A stretch of DNA of 64,000 nucleotides. Origin: JAVBKV01 sp031553885. GTDB taxonomy: Bacteria; Bacteroidota; Bacteroidia; Bacteroidales; Azobacteroidaceae. A program made the position numbers and the translations under genes. The DNA lies in the NCBI GenBank assembly GCA_031553885.1, contig JAVBKV010000004.1, positions 62,001 through 126,000 on the forward strand, in the 5' to 3' direction. The notes under the pieces were generated by a model that was given only the letters and a program-made list of their open reading frames with translations, did no database searches and was not told the DNA's origin. Shown piece after piece: positions 1 to 8,731 of this stretch; the stretch's first letter is position 1; the number at the start of each line of letters is the position of its first letter.

Positions 1-350
1 AATTCTTTAGACACATAAGTCTCATACCGATAGTTCGGATCGATAGGACTGTCGAAATACCAACTCCCTACATTCCCATCGGGGCAAACAATGATGAGGT
101 TATGCAGATCGGCCAATTGTTCAATGCCTTTTCCTTTTTTCACCCAGCCGGCATAATTATCACCGTAACCATGCAGCAAATAAACAACCGGCCATTTTTT
201 GGCCTGGGAATAATGATCAGGAGCTATAACAACCGCCTTAATCTCTTTCTTCATGGAAGGGCTATAGGTCATAACTGTGTCTACTTTAGCCGCATAACCA
301 CGAAAGAACAAAAAGCAAAATAATAGTAATAGAAGTTCTTTGGGGTTCAT
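1..350 (-). CDS. Secreted esterase of the putative-esterase (alpha/beta hydrolase) family, partial
   Basis: This is the N-terminal 116 residues of a protein that continues beyond the left edge. It starts MNPKELLLLLFCFLFF, a hydrophobic signal peptide. The segment PVVYLLHGYGDNYAGW is the oxyanion-hole region typical of the esterase D / feruloyl-esterase-like alpha/beta hydrolases, and IIVCPDGNVGSWYFDSP matches the next conserved strand and loop. The nucleophile Ser, Asp and His lie outside the window. In Bacteroidales these secreted esterases often act on acylated glycans or are general carbohydrate esterases; the substrate cannot be told here. It is divergently transcribed from the DUF2264 gene, and a Bacteroidetes promoter lies just upstream of its start. 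Confidence 0.8.
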   Translation of the reverse strand, partial: MNPKELLLLLFCFLFFRGYAAKVDTVMTYSPSMKKEIKAVVIAPDHYSQAKKWPVVYLLHGYGDNYAGWVKKGKGIEQLADLHNLIIVCPDGNVGSWYFDSPIDPNYRYETYVSKE

Positions 351-377
351 TTGAATTTCAAAATAGGTTATAGGTAG

Positions 378-410
378 CAAATATACATAATTATAAAACA
401 AGTTTACAAA
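378..410 (-). promoter_or_regulatory. Bacteroidetes-type promoter for the esterase gene
   Basis: On the minus strand the -7 box TATATTTG (385 to 378) is preceded by TTTG (410 to 407) with a 21-nt spacer, matching the TTTG / TAnnTTTG consensus. Predicted transcription start is about 20 nt before the ATG at 350. Confidence 0.55.
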
Positions 411-418
411 AATTGACG

Positions 419-426
419 TACATTTG
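419..426 (+). promoter_or_regulatory. -7 box for the DUF2264 / beta-galactosidase genes
   Basis: TACATTTG followed by C fits the Bacteroidetes -7 consensus TAnnTTTG and sits about 47 nt before the preferred start at 473. No convincing -33 element is visible. The box supports the downstream start codon rather than the ATG at 413, which would lie upstream of the box. Confidence 0.45.
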
Positions 427-472
427 CAAAGACAGAAACACAAAAAACGATACCTTAAAAATACTGTTTTGC

Positions 473-1714
473 ATGAAAAACAAACTGATTCTATTCCTTA
501 TTATAGTGTTATTTTCGTCCGCAGTTTCTGCTTTAACACCTCCCGGAAAAGAAAAAGAAATCAATGACAGAAAATACTGGACAGACTTATTGTATAAAAT
601 GTCTGAACCGATACTCAGTAATATGAGTAAAGGGGAACTGAAAAAAAATATGCCGCTGGAAGTAAGCCCTTCCTGGGACGGACGTAGCAAAAACGTCGCC
701 TACATGGAAGCATTCGGGCGACTGATGGACGGGCTTGCTCCCTGGCTTTCCCTGCCCGACGATAACACTCCGGAAGGGAAACTGCGCCGCCAATTGAGGG
801 AATGGGCGCTGAAAAGCTATGCAAACGCCGTAGATCCGGAAAGTCCGGATTACCTGGACTGGAGGTCACACGGACAAGCCTTGGTCGATGCCGCCTTCCT
901 GGCCGGAAGTTTCCTCAAAGCTCCGGAGCAACTATGGAATCCATTGGATGAAACAACTAAAAAACGATATATAGAAGAGTTTCAGGGACTGAGAAGATTT
1001 ACCCCGGGTTACTCCAACTGGTTGTTATTCACGGCAACAATCGAAACATTCCTGATGTCGGTTGGTGAACAATACGACATTTTCCGGATCGATATAGCTC
1101 TCCGTAAAATCGAAGAATGGTATGTAGGCGATGGCTGGTATTCCGACGGTCCGCATTTTGCCTTCGATTATTACAACAGTTTCGTCATCCAACCCATGTA
1201 CATCGAAATAGTACAGACGTTATATAAAAACAAAAAAAGCCCGAGAATCAGCGAAGAGAGAATCCATACCGGTCTGAAACGCATGCAACGGTTCGGCGCT
1301 ATCCTTGAACGGCTCATATCGCCGGAAGGCACTTTCCCTGTATTCGGACGTTCGATGACTTACCGGCTGGGCGTATTCCAACCCCTGGCATTGCTTGCCT
1401 GGCAGGAAAAACTTCCGGAAGGCATTTCCGAAGGACAGGTACGGTCAGCATTAACCGCCGTCATGAAACGCATGTTCTCCGTAAAAGGAAATTTCAATGA
1501 AAAAGGATACCTTCAACTGGGCTTTACGGGGCATCAACCGGAGATGGCCGACAGTTATACCAACACGGGAAGCCTGTACCTCACCTCGTTCGCTTTCTTG
1601 CCCCTGGGACTTCCGGCGGATCATTCTTTCTGGACTTCCGAACCACAGGACTGGACATCAAAAAAAGCATGGAGCGGAGCCGCATTTCCTAAAGACCATG
1701 CCATACGGGATTAA
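473..1714 (+). CDS. DUF2264 family secreted protein
   Basis: A 413-residue protein with signal peptide MKNKLILFLIIVLFSSAVSA. The body matches the DUF2264 family: an early RSKNVAYMEAFGRLMDGLAPWL block, then DYLDWRSHGQALVDAAFLA, FTPGYSNWLLFTATIE and WYVGDGWYSDGPHFAFDYYNSFVIQPM. The family is predicted to be an (alpha/alpha)6-barrel related to polysaccharide lyases and unsaturated glucuronyl hydrolases, and usually sits in polysaccharide utilisation loci; no activity can be assigned from sequence alone. An in-frame ATG at 413 is possible, but 473 gives the signal peptide and lies downstream of the -7 box. The gene is followed after 30 nt by the GH2 gene, so the two probably form one operon for glycan breakdown. 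Confidence 0.85.
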   Translation: MKNKLILFLIIVLFSSAVSALTPPGKEKEINDRKYWTDLLYKMSEPILSNMSKGELKKNMPLEVSPSWDGRSKNVAYMEAFGRLMDGLAPWLSLPDDNTPEGKLRRQLREWALKSYANAVDPESPDYLDWRSHGQALVDAAFLAGSFLKAPEQLWNPLDETTKKRYIEEFQGLRRFTPGYSNWLLFTATIETFLMSVGEQYDIFRIDIALRKIEEWYVGDGWYSDGPHFAFDYYNSFVIQPMYIEIVQTLYKNKKSPRISEERIHTGLKRMQRFGAILERLISPEGTFPVFGRSMTYRLGVFQPLALLAWQEKLPEGISEGQVRSALTAVMKRMFSVKGNFNEKGYLQLGFTGHQPEMADSYTNTGSLYLTSFAFLPLGLPADHSFWTSEPQDWTSKKAWSGAAFPKDHAIRD

Positions 1715-1744
1715 AAACAACAACAAATATAAAATAATGTACGT

Positions 1745-4700
1745 ATGAAAAAAGCACTTTTATTAATCGGCCTTATTATTTCCTGGCTGACTCTTCCCGC
1801 CCAGAATAATGTATGGGAAAACCCTGCTGTTGTAGATGAAGGAAAAGAACCTGCAAGGGCGTATTTTATCCCTTATGAAAACCTCACACAAGTGGAAAAG
1901 GACAATAAGTTCGATTCTCCTTTTATCCATTCGCTGAATGGAACCTGGAAATTCCATTTTGCCGAAAAAGTATCTCAACGACCGGTTAACTTCTACGAAG
2001 AAAACTTGAACGATTCCCAATGGAAAAACATCCAGGTCCCGGGAAGTTGGGAAAAACAAGGATTCGGTATTCCGGTTTATACCAATATCCGTTATATTTT
2101 TCCTAAAAATCCACCTTACGTTGACAATGAAGATCTGCCCATCGGAACATACCGTACCCGGTTCGATCTTCCCGCCGGCTTTGAAGGCAAAGAAGTAATT
2201 CTTCACTTCGGTTCGATCGCAGGGGCTGCTACCGTTTATGTAAACGGACAACGGGTCGGTTATTCCAAAGCATCCAAAACACCGGCCGAATTCAACATCA
2301 CTCCCTTTATTAAAAAAGGGAAAAACCTCCTGGCAGTACAGATTTTCAAATGGAGCGATGCCTCCTACCTGGAAGACCAGGATTTCTGGCGCCTGGCAGG
2401 TTTTGAACGGGATGTATACCTGATCAGCCGTCCGAAAGTTTCGATCGAAGACTTTTTTGTCACCGGAGATTTGGATGCCAACTACAAAAACGGAAAATAC
2501 GATGTGGATATCGACATCCGGAATTTTGATACGCAGGATTCGGAAAATTACCGCCTGGAAGTTTCCCTCCTGGATGCAACCGGAAAAAAAATCACCTCAA
2601 AAAACTTCAATGTAAATAAAGTTCCGGCAGGAGGAAGCAGTAAATTTTCATTCATTGCCTCCATCAGTAACCCGAAAAAATGGAGTGCGGAATATCCCAA
2701 TCTGTATACAACTTGTATTGAACTGAAAGACAACAAAGGGAAAACCCTTGAAATGGCAGGATGCCAAACCGGATTCCGGAAAATTGAAATCAAAAACAGC
2801 CAGTTCCTGATCAACGGAAAGCCCATTCTGATTTGCGGAGTCAATTTCCATGAACACAACGAAAGATTGGGGCATTATGTGGATGATGCAACAAAATTGA
2901 AAGACATTCAGTTATGGAAGCAAAACAACATCAATGCCGTCCGCACCAGCCACTATCCGCAAAATCCGGAGGTCTATAAATTATGTGACAAATACGGTAT
3001 TTATATGGTGGATGAAGCCAACATCGAAGTCCATGACCTTGATGGTTTCGACCGCAGCCGCCACCCTTCTTTCATCGAAAGCTGGAAAGGACAACACCTG
3101 GACCGTACCATCCGGATGTTCGAACGGGACAAAAATCACCCTTCTGTCATCAACTGGTCATTGGGTAACGAAAGTGATTTCGGACCAAACTACGAAGCCA
3201 CCTACCGCTGGTTGAAAGAAAATGACAAATCCAAACGCCCGGTACAATGCGAACGCGCCGGAGAAAATCCTTTTACCGACATCGTTTGCCCCATGTATCC
3301 GAGTCCCTGGAACATGAAAAAATATGCGGAGCGCAAAGACGTCACCCGCCCTTATATCATGTGTGAGTATGCACATGCCATGGGTAACAGTTCCGGGAAT
3401 TTTCAAGGATATTTCGATATCATCCATTCCAGTCCTCACATGCAGGGAGGATTCATCTGGGACTGGGTCGACCAGGGTCTGGAATATTTCGATGAACAAG
3501 GCCGTAAATACTGGGTATATGGAGGCGACCTGGGAGGCCACCGCTGGACACACGACGAAAACTTCTGTGCTAACGGGCTGGTCAACGCAGACCGTACTCC
3601 CCATCCGGGACTTTTCGAAGTAAAAAAAGTATATCAGCCTATCTGGATCAAGGCATCCGACATCGAAAACGGAAAAATAGTACTGACCAACTATCACCTT
3701 TTCACGGATTTAAATGCTTACAATTACCGTTGGGAACTATTCAAAAACGGTAAATCAGTTGCTCAATCCGATTTCTCCGTAACCGGTGCTCCTCAACAAG
3801 ATAAAGAAATCAGCCTGAAATTACCGGCGGTTCAAATCAACCCGGGAGAAGAATGTTTCCTGAATATCTATGTAACGACACAAACAACAACCGATCTCGT
3901 TCCTGCCGGTCACGTGGTAGCGATGGAACAATTGGCTTTTCCTAAGAACAGCTATTTTACAAAACAATCAACAACCGGTTCTTTAAAGATAGAAAAAACA
4001 GAGCAAGCCCTTACGTTTGAAAGCGGAGATATCAAAGGACAAATCAACCTGAAAGACGGTTTACTGAGCCGATATACGTACAAAGGGAAAGCACTGATAA
4101 CTTCCGCTCCGGTCCCCAATTTCTGGAGGGCCCCCATCGATAATGATTTCGGAGCCCAATATCCGGTTAATTACAATATCTGGAGAACAGCAGGCAGTAT
4201 CCGTGATCTGGTTGGCACTGAGATCAAAAATCAAGCTGCTGATGGACAAGAAGTGACAGTCCGGTTCAAATTAAAATACCTGGATATTCCGTATCAAATC
4301 ACCTACTTCATCCACAACGACGGATCCGTACAGGTTACCGGAAGTATGGATCTGGAAGGAAAAAACATGCCCGACCTACCACGCTTCGGCATGAAAATTC
4401 AAATTCCGATGGAATTCGATAACGTCGATTATTACGGACGGGGCCCGTGGGAAAATTACAACGACCGGAATACTTCTGCTTTTATCGGCAATTATAACTG
4501 TATCGTGGAAGACCTGAAGTTCGACTACATCCGCCCACAGGAAAACGGTTACCGCACAGATGTACGATCAGTTTCATTTACCAGTAAAGACGGCCAGGGA
4601 ATCCTCTTCGAAGGAAGCGGACAGCCAATCTGCTTCAGTGCCCGCCATAACCTGGACGAAGACTTCGATCCGGGGCTGACCAAAAAACAACAACACCCGA

Positions 4701-4855
4701 TCGATGTAGACAAGCGCAAACTGCTTGCCGTCAATATCGACTGGAAACAAATGGGTCTCGGAGGCGATAACAGCTGGGGTGCCCGACCATGGGATCAATA
4801 CCGGCTGTCCGGTAAATCATTTACGTATTCCTACCGGATCCAACCGGTTAAATAA
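1745..4855 (+). CDS. Secreted GH2 beta-galactosidase (LacZ type)
   Basis: A 1036-residue glycoside hydrolase family 2 enzyme with signal peptide MKKALLLIGLIISWLTLPAQ, so it acts in the periplasm or at the surface. Order: N-terminal jelly-roll sugar-binding domain (about 50-230), Ig-like domain, TIM barrel (about 345-640), second Ig-like domain and C-terminal small chain domain (about 755-1035), the full five-domain LacZ plan at normal length. INWSLGNES carries the acid/base Glu (residue 476) and RPYIMCEYAHAMGNSSG carries the nucleophile Glu (residue 541). VRTSHYPQNPEVYKLCDKYG is the classic barrel motif. It removes terminal beta-linked galactose; the natural glycan is unknown. It follows the DUF2264 gene by 30 nt and is closed by a strong hairpin. 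The start context is ACGTATGAAA, which recurs at other genes in the window. Confidence 0.93.
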   Translation: MKKALLLIGLIISWLTLPAQNNVWENPAVVDEGKEPARAYFIPYENLTQVEKDNKFDSPFIHSLNGTWKFHFAEKVSQRPVNFYEENLNDSQWKNIQVPGSWEKQGFGIPVYTNIRYIFPKNPPYVDNEDLPIGTYRTRFDLPAGFEGKEVILHFGSIAGAATVYVNGQRVGYSKASKTPAEFNITPFIKKGKNLLAVQIFKWSDASYLEDQDFWRLAGFERDVYLISRPKVSIEDFFVTGDLDANYKNGKYDVDIDIRNFDTQDSENYRLEVSLLDATGKKITSKNFNVNKVPAGGSSKFSFIASISNPKKWSAEYPNLYTTCIELKDNKGKTLEMAGCQTGFRKIEIKNSQFLINGKPILICGVNFHEHNERLGHYVDDATKLKDIQLWKQNNINAVRTSHYPQNPEVYKLCDKYGIYMVDEANIEVHDLDGFDRSRHPSFIESWKGQHLDRTIRMFERDKNHPSVINWSLGNESDFGPNYEATYRWLKENDKSKRPVQCERAGENPFTDIVCPMYPSPWNMKKYAERKDVTRPYIMCEYAHAMGNSSGNFQGYFDIIHSSPHMQGGFIWDWVDQGLEYFDEQGRKYWVYGGDLGGHRWTHDENFCANGLVNADRTPHPGLFEVKKVYQPIWIKASDIENGKIVLTNYHLFTDLNAYNYRWELFKNGKSVAQSDFSVTGAPQQDKEISLKLPAVQINPGEECFLNIYVTTQTTTDLVPAGHVVAMEQLAFPKNSYFTKQSTTGSLKIEKTEQALTFESGDIKGQINLKDGLLSRYTYKGKALITSAPVPNFWRAPIDNDFGAQYPVNYNIWRTAGSIRDLVGTEIKNQAADGQEVTVRFKLKYLDIPYQITYFIHNDGSVQVTGSMDLEGKNMPDLPRFGMKIQIPMEFDNVDYYGRGPWENYNDRNTSAFIGNYNCIVEDLKFDYIRPQENGYRTDVRSVSFTSKDGQGILFEGSGQPICFSARHNLDEDFDPGLTKKQQHPIDVDKRKLLAVNIDWKQMGLGGDNSWGARPWDQYRLSGKSFTYSYRIQPVK

Positions 4856-4869
4856 CACAAAAATACACA

Positions 4870-4908
4870 CTGTGAAAGTCCGTCCCCATTGTGGACGGAC
4901 TTTCACAG
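4870..4908 (+). terminator. Strong hairpin after the beta-galactosidase gene
   Basis: CTGTGAAAGTCCGTCC (4870-4885) pairs perfectly with the complementary arm at 4893-4908 across a 7-nt loop. There is no long T-run after it, so it may work as a terminator or as an mRNA-stabilising 3' hairpin. It sits 15 nt after the GH2 stop codon. Confidence 0.7.
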
Positions 4909-4957
4909 CCTACAATAATGAGCGTTCAGCGGGTGAGCACTCCTTAAGCAACTAATT

Positions 4958-5170
4958 TTATATAAAAAAATCAATCAGGTTTACATTCAACACGTAACCG
5001 ATTTTCAACAAAGTACCTACTGTCAAATTATTACGGCCAGCCTCAATCCGGGACATATTGGACTTTTCAAAATTGCATGCCGCCGCCAGATCCTGCTGAC
5101 TTATGTTCTTTTCTTGTCTGATCTCTCGTATCTTTGTCCCTATTTTTACAAGTATTTCATCTTTTTCCAT
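4958..5170 (-). CDS. Small XRE-family helix-turn-helix regulator
   Basis: A 70-residue protein that is almost only a Cro/C1-type HTH: IREIRQEKNISQQDLAAACNF is helix 1 to helix 3, EKSNMSRIEAGRNNLTVGTL completes the fold, and it ends VNLIDFFI. Such minimal XRE proteins bind DNA as dimers; no sensor domain is present. It is divergent from the first SusC operon. A perfect AT-rich palindrome lies between the two (5229-5244) and recurs before the second SusC gene, so this protein is a candidate to bind it. That link is inference. An alternative is that it is an unrelated orphan regulator. Confidence 0.8.
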   Translation of the reverse strand: MEKDEILVKIGTKIREIRQEKNISQQDLAAACNFEKSNMSRIEAGRNNLTVGTLLKIGYVLNVNLIDFFI

Positions 5171-5212
5171 TTTTATTAACTTTCATTAATTTTTTCGGCA
5201 AAGATTATTTAT

Positions 5213-5220
5213 TAATTTTG
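5213..5220 (+). promoter_or_regulatory. Candidate -7 box for the first SusC operon
   Basis: TAATTTTG fits TAnnTTTG. No clear TTTG is seen 19-21 nt upstream. The predicted start lies immediately before the palindrome at 5229, giving a leader of about 320 nt. Confidence 0.35.
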
Positions 5221-5228
5221 TCTTTTAG

Positions 5229-5244
5229 TTATCATATATGATAA
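5229..5244. promoter_or_regulatory. Perfect palindrome, candidate operator (copy 1)
   Basis: TTATCATATATGATAA is a perfect 16-bp palindrome located between the divergent XRE gene and the first SusC gene. The same sequence occurs at 13216-13233 before the second SusC gene, where it extends to 18 bp. The sequence around it is otherwise not conserved between the two leaders. Confidence 0.5.
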
Positions 5245-5548
5245 TTATTTAATTATAATGTAATTCCAGAATTCTGGAAAGAAAACGGGGCCTCTCTTTC
5301 GTAAAAAACATTTTTATTTTCATTTCATTATCCCTTTATAAATGAAGGGGAAGGTAAATTTTTGTGTCTTGATATTCCCTTAAATTTTATTTTATAAGAT
5401 AGCAAAATGTGTGCCGATTAATAATTTTAAATCTAAGAATGCCTATGAAACACCCTTAAGAAAATACATAAGATAAAAGATTTCATTCTATTTATCTTAT
5501 TCTAACCTTTATTATTACACAAAATACCCATGTAAGAAAAAAACAAAG
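5245..5548 (+). other. AT-rich leader of the first SusC operon
   Basis: No gene of normal size is visible. A tiny reading frame, MPMKHP (5439-5459), has a counterpart MPMK (13314-13328) in the second leader. The region may be a long 5' untranslated leader, as is common for SusC genes. Confidence 0.4.
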
Positions 5549-8500
5549 ATGAAACAAATTGTAAAAACCAGCTTTTTTTTGGTGTTTTTTGGATGCCTGT
5601 ATTTTCATGCAGCGGCAACCAACACACCGAACACAGAAATGCCTCCGGTGCAACAACAGGAAAAAATCATTAAAGGAAAAGTGTTGGACGAATTAGGAGA
5701 AGGGCTACCCGGAGCATCAGTTACTATTAAAGGAACTACACGCGGAGTAACCACTGATTTGGACGGAAGCTATACCATTCTGGATGTAAAACCGACCGAT
5801 CAACTTGATTTCGATTTTTTGGGCTATCAAACGTTAACGATAACGGTCGGGAGTCAAACCGAAATTATCGCTAATCTGCAGCCCAAAACCAATGAGTTGG
5901 ACGAGGTAACAGTAGTCGCTTTTGCCAAGCAAAAGAAAGAAAGCGTATTGGCATCCATCACGACCGTTAAACCCGCCGAGCTCAAAATCCCAAGTTCCAA
6001 CCTCACCACCTCACTGGCCGGGAGAATGGCCGGATTAATCTCTTACCAGAGAACAGGTGAGCCGGGAGAAGACAACGCCAGTTTCTTCATCCGTGGGGTA
6101 ACCTCCTTCTCTTATGCAAGGGGACCGCTGATCCTCATCGACGGGGTGGAAATGTCGACCAATGACCTGGCTCGTCTTCAACCCGATGATATCGCCAGCT
6201 TCTCCATCATGAAAGATGCCGCAGCAACAGCACTCTACGGTGCACGCGGAGGAAACGGGGTGATTATGGTAACAACCAAAGAAGGACAGGAAGGGAAAGC
6301 TTCCATCTCCTTCCGTGTGGAAACTTCGCTGTCTTCGCCAACTCGTAATATCGAACTGGCCGACCCGGTAACTTATATGAGGCTGAACAACGAAGCCGTT
6401 CTTACCCGGGACATCATGAAAGCAGCTCCCTATTCACTGGAAAAAATCGAAATGACAGAAAAAGGAGGAAACCCCATGGTCTACCCGGCCAACGACTGGT
6501 ACAATATCCTCTTCAAGAACCAGGCAGTCAACTACCGGGCCAACTTCAATGTGAGTGGAGGGGGTAAGGTAGCCCGGTATTACATCGCAGGAACATTCAA
6601 CCAGGACCGCGGAGTAATCAAAACAGCTCCGGGAAGTGATAATGACATTGACCTGAAGAAATACCTGTTGCGTACCAACGTGAATATCAACGTGACACCA
6701 ACGACCGAAGCCATTGTGCGTCTGCATGGTACATTCGACGATTATGGAGGACCGTTGGACAGCGGGAGTGATTTATTCAGCAAGGTCATGCGCAGTGACC
6801 CTGTTTCATTCCCCCCATATTACATCCCGGACGAAGTCAATCAGTACAAGAAACACATCCTGTTCGGAAACATGGACCGGGGACAGTACATAAACCCGTA
6901 TGCCGATATGGTCAAAGGATTCAAGACCTATTCCAAGTCATTGATGCTGGCCCAGTTCGAGATGAAGCAAAAACTGGATTTCATTACCGAAGGGTTGAAT
7001 GCAAGGGCGCTGTTCACCACCAACCGGTATTCATTTTTCGACGTAAGAAGATCATACAACCCTTATTATTATACCATCAATTCATACGACAAGCTGAGTG
7101 ATACCTATACCCTGACCTGCCTGAACCCGACTGGAGGTTCCGAAGTATTGGGATACGAAGAAAAAGACAAGGAAATCACGACAACCACTTACTTCGAGGC
7201 AGCCGCCAACTACGACCGTACATTTGCTGAAAAGCACGGGGTCAGCGGGTTGCTGGTATTCCAGGTAAGGAATTACCAGAAAGGAAATGCCGGGGATCTG
7301 ATCAAATCATTGCCCAGCAGGAACGTCGGGCTGGCTGGTCGTTTCACTTACAGTTATGACAGCAGGTATTTCACGGAACTCAACTTCGGATACAACGGAT
7401 CCGAACGCTTTTCCAAAGACCACCGCTGGGGATTCTTCCCTTCGGCCGGGCTGGGATGGATCGTTTCCAACGAAGGGTTCTGGAACGAAGACCTGAAAAG
7501 AACGATCTCCAAGTTCAAGCTGAAAGCCACTTATGGAAAAGTAGGGAACGACGATATCGGAGATGACTCCCAACGCTTCTTCTACCAATCTGATGTAAAT
7601 ATCAACGACTCAAGCAGGAGATACACCTGGGGATACAGCAACAATAAAACGGTAAATGGAGTTTCCATCGGCCGTTATGCCAATGACCTGATCAGCTGGG
7701 AGGTATCCGAAAAATTGAATTTGGGCGCTGAATTGACTCTCTTCCGGGACTTTGATGTCCAGGTCGACGTTTATCACGAAGATAAATCCAGTATCCTGAT
7801 GCAACGGAACTCCATTCCGGGTACCATGGGATTCCTTTCCACCAACACACCTTATGTAAACATCGGGGAAGCAGTAGGTAAAGGAATCGACCTCTCCCTC
7901 GACTGGAACCACAACTTCTCTAAAGACTTCTGGATGACAGGACGCGGTAACTTTACCTATGCAAAGGCTGAATACACCGTTTACGAAGAACCGGATTACA
8001 AGGACACCCCGTGGCTGTCACGCATCGGAACAGCAGTTTCACAGACCTTTGGTTATGTAGCCGAACGCCTGTTCGTGGACGACCAGGATGTGGCCAACTC
8101 CCCGGTACAACAATTAGGAGGTAAGGTAAGAGGAGGTGATATCAAGTACAAGGACATCAACGGTGATGACCAGATTACCGATGCCGACAGAGTACCCATC
8201 GGATACCCCACAACACCGGAAATCATCTACGGTTTCGGTTTGAGCGCCGGCTACAAGGGACTGGACTTCTCTTTCTTCTTCCAGGGACTGGCACGCGAAT
8301 CCTTCTGGATCAATGCACGGAAAACGTCTCCCTTTATCGATACGGATGACAATTCTTCCGTCACCTCCAAAAATGCGCTGTTAAAAGTATATGCCGACAA
8401 CCACTGGTCGGAAGAAAACCGCGATGTAAAGGCCCTCTGGCCCAGACTCTCGGATGTGGAAATGCCAAACAATACCGTGACCAGTACCTGGTTCATGCGT

Positions 8501-8719
8501 GACGGGTCATTCCTGCGCCTTAAATCGGTGGAACTGGGATACAAAATCCCCGATCACCTGACACGGAAAATGAGCATGACCAACCTGCGGATTTATGCAA
8601 GCGGAACCAACCTGCTCACTTTCAGCAAGTTTAAACTCTGGGATCCAGAAATGGCCGGAAATGGCTTGGCTTATCCTGTCCAACGAGTATTCAACATCGG
8701 TCTTCAACTTTCATTCTAA
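5549..8719 (+). CDS. SusC/RagA-type TonB-dependent outer-membrane transporter (copy 1)
   Basis: A 1056-residue outer-membrane glycan (or peptide) importer. Order: signal peptide (about 1-23), carboxypeptidase-regulatory-like domain (IIKGKVLDELGEGLPGASV, about 38-115), plug domain with SFFIRGVTSFSYARGPLILIDGVEM and DAAATALYGARGGNGVIMVTTK, then a 22-strand barrel ending in KFKLWDPEMAGNGLAYPVQRVFNIGLQLSF. The plug start NELDEVTVVAFAKQKKESVLAS is the SusC/RagA hallmark. It pairs with SusD (13-nt gap) and two lipoproteins downstream. A near-identical paralogue lies at 13480-16710. The N-terminal leader differs between the copies, while most of the plug and barrel is almost identical. Substrate unknown; the upstream GH2 gene hints at galactose-containing glycans, but they are separated by a terminator and a regulator. 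Confidence 0.95.
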   Translation: MKQIVKTSFFLVFFGCLYFHAAATNTPNTEMPPVQQQEKIIKGKVLDELGEGLPGASVTIKGTTRGVTTDLDGSYTILDVKPTDQLDFDFLGYQTLTITVGSQTEIIANLQPKTNELDEVTVVAFAKQKKESVLASITTVKPAELKIPSSNLTTSLAGRMAGLISYQRTGEPGEDNASFFIRGVTSFSYARGPLILIDGVEMSTNDLARLQPDDIASFSIMKDAAATALYGARGGNGVIMVTTKEGQEGKASISFRVETSLSSPTRNIELADPVTYMRLNNEAVLTRDIMKAAPYSLEKIEMTEKGGNPMVYPANDWYNILFKNQAVNYRANFNVSGGGKVARYYIAGTFNQDRGVIKTAPGSDNDIDLKKYLLRTNVNINVTPTTEAIVRLHGTFDDYGGPLDSGSDLFSKVMRSDPVSFPPYYIPDEVNQYKKHILFGNMDRGQYINPYADMVKGFKTYSKSLMLAQFEMKQKLDFITEGLNARALFTTNRYSFFDVRRSYNPYYYTINSYDKLSDTYTLTCLNPTGGSEVLGYEEKDKEITTTTYFEAAANYDRTFAEKHGVSGLLVFQVRNYQKGNAGDLIKSLPSRNVGLAGRFTYSYDSRYFTELNFGYNGSERFSKDHRWGFFPSAGLGWIVSNEGFWNEDLKRTISKFKLKATYGKVGNDDIGDDSQRFFYQSDVNINDSSRRYTWGYSNNKTVNGVSIGRYANDLISWEVSEKLNLGAELTLFRDFDVQVDVYHEDKSSILMQRNSIPGTMGFLSTNTPYVNIGEAVGKGIDLSLDWNHNFSKDFWMTGRGNFTYAKAEYTVYEEPDYKDTPWLSRIGTAVSQTFGYVAERLFVDDQDVANSPVQQLGGKVRGGDIKYKDINGDDQITDADRVPIGYPTTPEIIYGFGLSAGYKGLDFSFFFQGLARESFWINARKTSPFIDTDDNSSVTSKNALLKVYADNHWSEENRDVKALWPRLSDVEMPNNTVTSTWFMRDGSFLRLKSVELGYKIPDHLTRKMSMTNLRIYASGTNLLTFSKFKLWDPEMAGNGLAYPVQRVFNIGLQLSF

Positions 8720-8731
8720 TATAGAAGCTAT

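Noticed and set aside
102..323. Plus-strand frame of 73 codons at the left edge
   Set aside because: It lies wholly inside the minus-strand esterase gene, which has a signal peptide and family motifs.
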